NCBI GenBank assembly: GCA_947464365.1
Contig: CANHWS010000024.1
Coordinates: 1-20,622 of the forward strand
Direction: 5' to 3'
DNA length: 20,622 bases
DNA from: Cytophagaceae bacterium
GTDB taxonomy: Bacteria > Bacteroidota > Bacteroidia > Cytophagales > Flexibacteraceae
The notes below the pieces were generated by a model. It did not search any database and was not told the origin of the DNA. It saw only the letters and a list, made by a program, of their open reading frames with translations. The translations under genes were made by a program, and so were the position numbers. This document shows positions 16,121 to 20,622 of the stretch, in pieces. Numbering within the stretch: position 1 is the first letter of the stretch; the number at the start of each line of letters is the position of its first letter.

Positions 16121-17806
16121 CTAAATACGTTTTTTGCCGAACTTCGATTTCCGCCTTGTGGACCAACCGAGGCCAAAAAGGCCAATAAGGGCTACTGGGG
16201 CGACCATGTTGATGGCTTGCCAACGGGTTTTCTCCTTGCCCATACGCACCTTATCTAATGGGCGAATCTGGATCTCTTTGGTCTTGGCCAAAATAAGCCC
16301 ATCATTGTCTAGCATATAGGCCAGGGTATTAAGCACAAAGTCCTTGTTGGCAAACTGAACTTGGGCAAACCGGTCATAACCCAAAGGGTAGGTGGACTTC
16401 TGGGTGTAGTTAATGTCGTTACGGACAAAGTCACCGTCGGACACGACCAAAACTTTGCCGGGTTTGTCCTTTGCCTTGAAGGCAAATGTTGTCATTGTCT
16501 CGGGGGCTAGCCTATTGGTATAGAGGCTTTGGAATGTCCCCTCGAGCAGATAGGCCAAGGGGATATTCTTGACTTTGTATTGCTCGGGTTTAGGTTGTAA
16601 GCGAGCGTCATTAAAGCTCAGACGCACAGGAGCTGGAATGATGCGGCTATAATTGCTAGTGAAAAACAATGGTGTCTTCTGGATTCCAAGTGCCATGACC
16701 GTGTCCATTGAGCTTGCAAACCGAATCTGGAGCGCATCCATGTTTTTGACAATTGGGTGGTTGCCAAAGAAATTGACAATCGGGAAATACCGCCAAGGAG
16801 CCATTTGGGTTTGTGGTTTGTCTCCTAAGTATCCTGTCACAAGGGGGATATAGGCCGAGTTCATATCCATCACAATGTCGGCATTGATCCTGACCCCGTA
16901 CCGAAACAACAGATCTGTCAACTTGGTATCTGTTGGTAGGTGGAGCGACCCATCTGGCTTGATGCTATCGAGCTGTACTTTGATCGCATCAAGGAAAAAG
17001 AGGGCATTCCCTCCCTTGACCACAAATTGATCGATCTTGAATTTGTCAGGCTCCGAGAAAGTCGAGTCTGGCCTAGCAACAATAATGGCATCAAAGCCAT
17101 TGAGGTCCACAACCTTCTGAAGGTCCACCTTTTCGACCCCATAATACTCCTTTAAGGTAGAGCCAATATCATACAGCTCCGTACCATTAAGCTCGCGATG
17201 CCCCTGGATGACGCCAATACGTTTACGATTGGTTGTCGATATCTTCTGAATAACGGTTGCGAGCTCAAACTCAACGCCCTCGATGCTTTGATTGAGGCGC
17301 TGCTCTGCACTAGCAGACTGGTTACCCTTCAGGAACTGGACTGGAAGCTCACGATCTGCTAAACGAACCAATGCTGAAGGAAAAATAATTTTCTCGATCG
17401 TCTTACCGTCCTCATTAGCATGGAGGTTGGTAGGTTGTAGGCCCTTCTGTGCCAATTGGAGGTAGAAATCGTTGCGTTTTTTGGCGTCTTCTGCCTGGCT
17501 AGGGTCTGTGAATTTATACTGAACCCTTCCGTCAGAATAGGCCGCAAAATCATCTAGTTTCTCTTTGATCGCACGCTTGAGCCGGTCAAAACCTGCAGGA
17601 AAATCACCTTCGAGATAGACCTCGACCAAAATCGGGTCCTTGACTTGGCTCAGCAACTTGCGACTTGCCTCCGTGATCGTGAATCGTTTGTCAGACGTAA
17701 AGTCAAACCGAGCAAAGTACTCGCTGGCAATGATATTGACCAACAGCAATACAACGGCAATAATCAAGATGCCTGCATAGTCTGTTAGTTTAGAAGATAT
17801 TTTCAT
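16121..17806 (-). CDS. gldG: GldG, auxiliary component of the gliding-type ABC transporter
   Basis: Together with GldA and GldF, GldG forms an ABC transporter described from gliding Flavobacterium; homologues also occur in non-gliding Bacteroidota, so motility cannot be inferred. The 561 residues have an N-terminal membrane segment (about 9-29), then FDFTSDKRFTIT (34-45), a family hallmark, then a large extracytoplasmic domain of the ABC_transp_aux type with internal motifs GVIQGHREL and VVSDGDFVRND. A second membrane segment lies at about 531-548, followed by a basic cytoplasmic tail. The ATG at 17806 gives the expected MKISSKLTDY start. It lies 116 bases downstream of gldF, wider than usual for this pair, and that gap contains overlapping palindromes. 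The substrate is unknown. Confidence 0.93.
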   Translation of the reverse strand: MKISSKLTDYAGILIIAVVLLLVNIIASEYFARFDFTSDKRFTITEASRKLLSQVKDPILVEVYLEGDFPAGFDRLKRAIKEKLDDFAAYSDGRVQYKFTDPSQAEDAKKRNDFYLQLAQKGLQPTNLHANEDGKTIEKIIFPSALVRLADRELPVQFLKGNQSASAEQRLNQSIEGVEFELATVIQKISTTNRKRIGVIQGHRELNGTELYDIGSTLKEYYGVEKVDLQKVVDLNGFDAIIVARPDSTFSEPDKFKIDQFVVKGGNALFFLDAIKVQLDSIKPDGSLHLPTDTKLTDLLFRYGVRINADIVMDMNSAYIPLVTGYLGDKPQTQMAPWRYFPIVNFFGNHPIVKNMDALQIRFASSMDTVMALGIQKTPLFFTSNYSRIIPAPVRLSFNDARLQPKPEQYKVKNIPLAYLLEGTFQSLYTNRLAPETMTTFAFKAKDKPGKVLVVSDGDFVRNDINYTQKSTYPLGYDRFAQVQFANKDFVLNTLAYMLDNDGLILAKTKEIQIRPLDKVRMGKEKTRWQAINMVAPVALIGLFGLGWSTRRKSKFGKKRI

Positions 17807-17811
17807 GATCA

Positions 17812-17830
17812 GGCCTAGGCCAAAATGGCT
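17812..17830. repeat. Overlapping palindromes just upstream of gldG
   Basis: GGCCTAGGCC (17812-17821) is a perfect palindrome. Its right half can pair instead with TGGC (17826-17829) as a GCCA/TGGC hairpin (17819-17829) with a three-base loop. The two foldings exclude each other and lie 6-24 bases before the gldG ATG, where they could affect translation initiation. A weaker AAGAAG/CTTCTT pair lies further up at 17870-17887. Regulation is inference. Confidence 0.35.
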
Positions 17831-17922
17831 GGTTTGATTTCGGATGATTTTGTTTGCAGGTTAGGGATCAAGAAGGGTCAACTTCTTAGGTGTGGTCCTA
17901 CGTCCCTCTGGAAAAATTAAGG

Positions 17923-18651
17923 TCAATGCAGCCTTGCCCGTGTCGCAAACCGAGTTACGTACAATGCCAGGGTGATTAGCGAAGCAAAGTAAACCAGATT
18001 CCTGGTGTCAATCAGGCCTTTGGACATTGCGTTATAATGATAGGCAATACCTAACTGACTGACATATACAGACCATTGTTGCCAAATGTCGATTGTGGCC
18101 AAGGACCCAAAGCCCATGTATAACATAAAGCAAAGGAAAGTAGCTAGTACAAAGGCTACAATCTGGCTATCTGTTAGGGCCGAAGCCAGCACCCCGATGC
18201 TGCAAAAGCCTGCACCGAGCAGGGCCAGACCAAGGTAGGAACCGAAAACACCAGCGCTATCAATGTTACCCTTGGGGTTACCCAAAAGGTAGAGCGTTAG
18301 GTAGTAGAGCAAGGTTGGCAGGAGGCTAAAAAGCACCAGCGAAACACTAGCAAGATACTTGCCTAACACAATCTCCCAGTCGGTAAGTGGCATGGTGAAT
18401 AGCAACTCTAGCGTGCCAGCTTTGCGCTCTTCAGCATATGTGCGCATCGTGATAGCAGGTACTAGGAACATGAGCACAAATGGTGCAATGCTGAACAATG
18501 TACCAAGATCGGCATATCCATAAGCCAGAACGGAGGTGTCAGGGAAAATCCAGACGAAGAGCCCAACAGCGACCAAAAAAATCGCCATCACAATGTAGGC
18601 TATCAACGAGTTGAAGGAGCTACGTAACTCCTTGAGGTAGATACTGAGCAT
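17923..18651 (-). CDS. gldF: GldF, ABC-2 type permease of the gliding-type transporter
   Basis: The membrane permease that would work with the ATPase GldA and the auxiliary protein GldG. The 242 residues contain about six membrane segments (roughly 15-35, 53-70, 98-123, 135-160, 165-185 and 218-234). The cytoplasmic loop MRTYAEERKAGTLELLFTMP (69-88) is the ABC-2 permease signature of the coupling region that contacts the ATPase. The N-terminus MLSIYLKELRSSFNS is typical of the family, so the ATG at 18651 is secure. A leader with a hairpin and two -7 candidates lies upstream. No ATPase gene is found in the window, and gldA is encoded apart from gldFG in Flavobacterium. The operon probably runs gldF-gldG-DUF4340. 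Confidence 0.94.
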   Translation of the reverse strand: MLSIYLKELRSSFNSLIAYIVMAIFLVAVGLFVWIFPDTSVLAYGYADLGTLFSIAPFVLMFLVPAITMRTYAEERKAGTLELLFTMPLTDWEIVLGKYLASVSLVLFSLLPTLLYYLTLYLLGNPKGNIDSAGVFGSYLGLALLGAGFCSIGVLASALTDSQIVAFVLATFLCFMLYMGFGSLATIDIWQQWSVYVSQLGIAYHYNAMSKGLIDTRNLVYFASLITLALYVTRFATRARLH

Positions 18652-18676
18652 GAATATTGGTTAAGGACCAAAAGTA

Positions 18677-18701
18677 GCTGGCTGCCGAGTTTGCAACCAG
18701 C
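18677..18701 (-). other. Hairpin in the gldF leader
   Basis: On the minus strand a nine-pair hairpin (eight Watson-Crick pairs and one G-U) has arms GCTGGTTGC and GCAGCCAGC around a seven-base loop. It lies 26-50 bases before the gldF ATG and is followed in the transcript by TACTTTT. It could be a leader structure of gldF or an imperfect terminator of the upstream 7-TM gene; the sequence does not decide. Confidence 0.45.
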
Positions 18702-18744
18702 CTTAGCAATGAGAACCTAGTGGCCGTTAACTAGACCTAGTTTG

Positions 18745-18752
18745 CAAAGATA
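18745..18752 (-). promoter_or_regulatory. Candidate -7 element for gldF, proximal
   Basis: The minus strand reads TATCTTTG, an exact TAnnTTTG, about 95 bases before the gldF ATG. No TTG lies at the usual -33 spacing, so it is weaker than the distal candidate. Confidence 0.35.
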
Positions 18753-18782
18753 GCCAAGGGCTTGTTATGTGCAGGGGATAGC

Positions 18783-18810
18783 CAAAGTTAAGCCCTCGAT
18801 TGAGAAACAA
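18783..18810 (-). promoter_or_regulatory. Candidate promoter for gldF, distal
   Basis: The minus strand reads TTG (18810-18808), 17 bases, then TAACTTTG (18790-18783), an exact TAnnTTTG. It begins directly after the stop codon of the 7-TM gene (18817), which fits a separate promoter for the gldF-gldG-DUF4340 unit. Confidence 0.45.
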
Positions 18811-18816
18811 CTTAGA

Positions 18817-19746
18817 CTATTGGTTAGACTTGACTTCTGGCATTTCGGTTGCCTGACTTTCCACCTTGGTGTCAATTATTTTGATCCCAGAGGCCAAAAA
18901 CAACCTATACCCTACTAGGATAACCATTGCCACTATGAGCCAAGTCTTACTGATGCCGTAGTCTGTTTCCGTTGCAATTCCGTAGGAACCATGGTGTGTT
19001 TGGGCACGGGCCCATACCGGTAAGACAATGAGGGCAGGTGACAAAATCAGTAAAATATTAGCCAAAAAAAGCTCTGGGACTTGTGATGCAACTAGGAGCA
19101 AACTACTGACCATGAAAGGGACTAAGACAGCATAGAAGACAAATCGCTTCTTGCTTTCATTGTCCTCTAATAGCTCAAGTGAGCATGCAGTGTACATAAA
19201 GAAGTTAATGAACTTGATACCTACAGTCAACAAGATGATCAAGGCCAAGGCAGCGATAATAAAGCATGCGATCATGGGCATGTATGCCCAGCGGATGGCG
19301 TATCCAAACCCTGAGCGAGTGAACACACCAACAGCCGCAGCGCCAAAAAACATCACGAAGCCATGCACGACACCCCAAACATAGAATAGCTTAGCAAGTC
19401 CTGGCTTCTTATAGGTCCTGAAGTACATCCGGAAGCAGAATACCGCCCAGAAAAAACAAATGGTAGGCCCTACACCATAGATCGTCACTACAGATGACCG
19501 AGACCAATTACCACGGAACTCCTTGAAGTCTGCTCCGTAATAAAACAAGGTATTACTAATGTCCCAATAATGGCCAACGACGCTGTTTGCGACATAAAAG
19601 ATGACAAACACCACCATGAACGACAACAAATACATCGTTGTGGAGTTGATGGCGGTCTCACGCAAGAGGACGTCAATTGGCTTTGTTTCCACACTTTGAT
19701 GATCTGACTGACTGGGTGACAGTGATCCGGAGGTGGCAGAGGTCAT
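18817..19746 (-). CDS. Seven-transmembrane protein of unknown function
   Basis: I do not recognise the family. The 309-residue product has a Ser/Thr-rich polar N-terminus (1-30), then about seven hydrophobic segments (roughly 38-58, 86-106, 118-140, 155-178, 204-222, 226-247 and 268-287) and an acidic tail. A short loop ELLEDNESKKR follows the fourth segment. Notable residues are WGVVHGFVMFFG in the third segment, with a buried His128, and YGVGPTICFFW in the second. There is no signal peptide, no ATP-binding motif and no catalytic motif. The gene lies upstream of gldF on the same strand, but the promoter candidates between them suggest a separate unit. Length, codon pattern and clean start (ATG 19746) support a real gene. 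A transporter or membrane scaffold would both fit; neither is shown. Confidence 0.8.
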   Translation of the reverse strand: MTSATSGSLSPSQSDHQSVETKPIDVLLRETAINSTTMYLLSFMVVFVIFYVANSVVGHYWDISNTLFYYGADFKEFRGNWSRSSVVTIYGVGPTICFFWAVFCFRMYFRTYKKPGLAKLFYVWGVVHGFVMFFGAAAVGVFTRSGFGYAIRWAYMPMIACFIIAALALIILLTVGIKFINFFMYTACSLELLEDNESKKRFVFYAVLVPFMVSSLLLVASQVPELFLANILLILSPALIVLPVWARAQTHHGSYGIATETDYGISKTWLIVAMVILVGYRLFLASGIKIIDTKVESQATEMPEVKSNQ

Positions 19747-19948
19747 GATTTTTGGAGTAAATGGCGTTTAGATAGCCAATATACCACCTTTGAACCAAGC
19801 AATGCAAGTCAGGCCGATGGAGCCGCCCAAAAACAGCAAATTCTTATGACAAAAGGCAAAAAAGCAAAGCTAGTTTTGACCTGCGACTGAAGGTGGCTGG
19901 AGCTAGTGTTGGCTAGCCCAATAGTCGTAAGACCATTGTCAAGCCACA
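19747..19948. other. Gene-free stretch with an overlapping -7 pair
   Basis: The minus strand reads TAGCTTTG (19871-19864), an exact -7 element directed at the 7-TM gene about 118 bases away. The overlapping plus strand reads TAGTTTTG (19870-19877), also exact, but with no gene downstream on that strand, which weakens the significance of either. No -33 element is evident. A near-palindrome TTGGCTAGCC lies at about 19907-19916. I see no RNA gene or convincing terminator. Confidence 0.3.
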
Positions 19949-20134
19949 CTACTTTCCTGCGTGTTGGATCTTGGTATTGTCTGGCGCAGCAGAATACCAA
20001 GCCTCATCTACTGAACTACTAGGCATGGATAGCTTGAGCACAATCTTGGCCACAACTATGAGGGCCATCACGAACAGAAGGGTGCGCTCTAACTTTTTGG
20101 AGGTAAATGCGGAGATGTAATCAGAGGAGATCAT
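19949..20134 (-). CDS. Possible small single-pass membrane protein
   Basis: A 61-residue reading frame from the ATG at 20134, which could extend to an ATG at 20206 (85 residues). It has a polar, basic start (SAFTSKKLERT), one strong hydrophobic segment TLLFVMALIVVAKIVLKL (about 18-35) with a lysine inside it, and a polar tail rich in Ser and Asp. Codon choice resembles the neighbours (GCC, ATC and AAG preferred) and nothing else explains the stretch, but no homologue comes to mind. The promoter is not obvious. The 24-residue extension contains no recognisable signal. It lies between a terminator and the 7-TM gene on the same strand. Real-gene status is uncertain. Confidence 0.4.
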   Translation of the reverse strand: MISSDYISAFTSKKLERTLLFVMALIVVAKIVLKLSMPSSSVDEAWYSAAPDNTKIQHAGK

Positions 20135-20297
20135 AGCGGAGGTCACAATTTTAGGTCGTTGGTGTACGCTGATTAGCTCAAATTCGAGGGTAAGCTTAGG
20201 GAGCATCCCAATGTTACCACACGATTAAGAACCCTACATATACCAGACCGAAAAGCGTGCCAAAATGTTGCATGGCCCCCAAAATATTTTTTTGAAC

Positions 20298-20316
20298 ATG
20301 ATTATAAGGTAATCAT
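20298..20316. repeat. Perfect 7+7 dyad upstream of the small membrane protein
   Basis: ATGATTA and TAATCAT are exact inverted copies separated by TAAGG. The element lies between the aconitase terminator and the small reading frame at 19949-20134, about 160 bases before its ATG. It has the size of an operator for a dimeric regulator and is too AT-rich for a strong terminator stem. No function is shown. Confidence 0.4.
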
Positions 20317-20324
20317 CTAGACAC

Positions 20325-20358
20325 AAAAAACACCCTGTCTAAGTACATAGACAGGGTG
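20325..20358 (-). terminator. Intrinsic terminator of the aconitase gene
   Basis: A perfect 11-base-pair stem, CACCCTGTCTA (20331-20341) with TAGACAGGGTG (20348-20358), closes a six-base loop. In the minus-strand transcript it is followed by six U residues (20330-20325). It lies 38 bases after the aconitase stop codon. Confidence 0.93.
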
Positions 20359-20396
20359 CTTAATGAGTCACTTATGAAGATTATCGAACCTTAGAA

Positions 20397-20622
20397 CTAG
20401 GCTTTGCCTATCAAATTGAGGGCACTACCAGATTTGAACCAACCGATTTGGCCGTCGTTGTAGGTGTGGTTGACGGTGATGGTATCAGTGCTGCCATTAG
20501 CGTGGTGAAGGACAACAGATAATGATTTGCCAGGAGCAAAGGTGTCAAGACCAACAATGTCGATGCTGTCGTCTTCCTGCACGAGGTCATAGTCGGCCAC
20601 ATTAGCAAATGTGAGCGCCAAC
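20397..20622 (-). CDS. acn: Aconitate hydratase, C-terminal fragment (cut by window edge)
   Basis: The last 74 or so residues of aconitase, the iron-sulfur enzyme that interconverts citrate and isocitrate in the TCA cycle. Only the C-terminal swivel domain end is visible. LTFANVADYDLVQEDDSIDI, FAPGKSLSVVLHHANG and VNHTYNDGQIGWFKSGSALN match the tail of the mitochondrial-type aconitase used by Bacteroidota. The frame runs to the window edge without a genuine start; the first complete codon, TTG, is an internal leucine. The iron-sulfur cysteines and most of the active site lie outside. The stop TAG is followed by a strong terminator, so no downstream co-transcribed gene is expected. Confidence 0.9.
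   Translation of the reverse strand, partial: LALTFANVADYDLVQEDDSIDIVGLDTFAPGKSLSVVLHHANGSTDTITVNHTYNDGQIGWFKSGSALNLIGKA

Noticed and set aside
17870..17887. AAGAAG/CTTCTT hairpin between gldF and gldG as a terminator
   Set aside because: It has a six-base, low-GC stem and no U-tract, and would split an expected operon.
19809..20000. A 63-codon minus-strand frame overlapping the small membrane protein candidate
   Set aside because: It overlaps the better frame by about 50 bases, is Cys/Trp-rich with odd composition, and has no membrane or domain pattern.
1..20622. tRNA or rRNA genes, CRISPR arrays, insertion sequences, phage or defence genes
   Set aside because: No cloverleaf, spaced repeat array, transposase motif or terminal inverted repeat was seen by eye in any gene-free stretch.

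Overview
The window looks like a stretch of ordinary chromosome from a free-living member of the Bacteroidota. The gene content points there: gldF and gldG, a DUF5686 outer-membrane protein with an N-terminal carboxypeptidase-regulatory-like domain, a DUF5777 barrel, the bacillithiol gene bshB1, a short Obg without the C-terminal OCT domain, and a Bacteroidota-type aconitase tail. Several gene starts also lie downstream of exact matches to the Bacteroidota -7 promoter element TAnnTTTG, and clear Shine-Dalgarno sequences are rare. I cannot place it below phylum. There are no rRNA or tRNA genes, CRISPR arrays, insertion sequences or phage genes that I can see.

Layout. 1-3900: metH (cobalamin-dependent methionine synthase), closed by a bidirectional terminator. 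3922-5794: obg (minus) and bshB1 (plus) diverge from a short region holding a dyad. 5805-7406: pdxH (minus) and yqgE/algH (plus) diverge from a 333-base gene-free region with a promoter candidate in each direction. 7446-9599: a minus-strand pair, a beta-CASP metallo-beta-lactamase nuclease followed by a membrane-anchored low-complexity protein. 9860-12409: the DUF5686 protein, behind the best promoter match in the window. 12432-14920: hemF (minus) diverges from a two-gene plus-strand unit, a monohaem c-type lipoprotein and a DUF5777 barrel, ended by a strong terminator.

15103-19746 is a minus-strand block read right to left: a 7-TM protein of unknown function, then gldF (ABC permease), gldG (auxiliary protein) and a DUF4340 membrane-anchored protein. 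The last three look like one ABC-type module; its ATPase is not in the window. 19747-20396 holds one plausible small membrane protein, a near-perfect dyad and a strong terminator. The right edge cuts into the 3' end of an aconitase gene.

Most genes are conserved housekeeping functions: methionine, vitamin B6, haem and bacillithiol synthesis, the TCA cycle and ribosome assembly. The less understood parts are the haem lipoprotein/DUF5777 pair opposite hemF, the GldFG-DUF4340 module with its structured leader, the nuclease-linked membrane protein, and the 7-TM protein. I did not find a clearly novel defence or mobile system.
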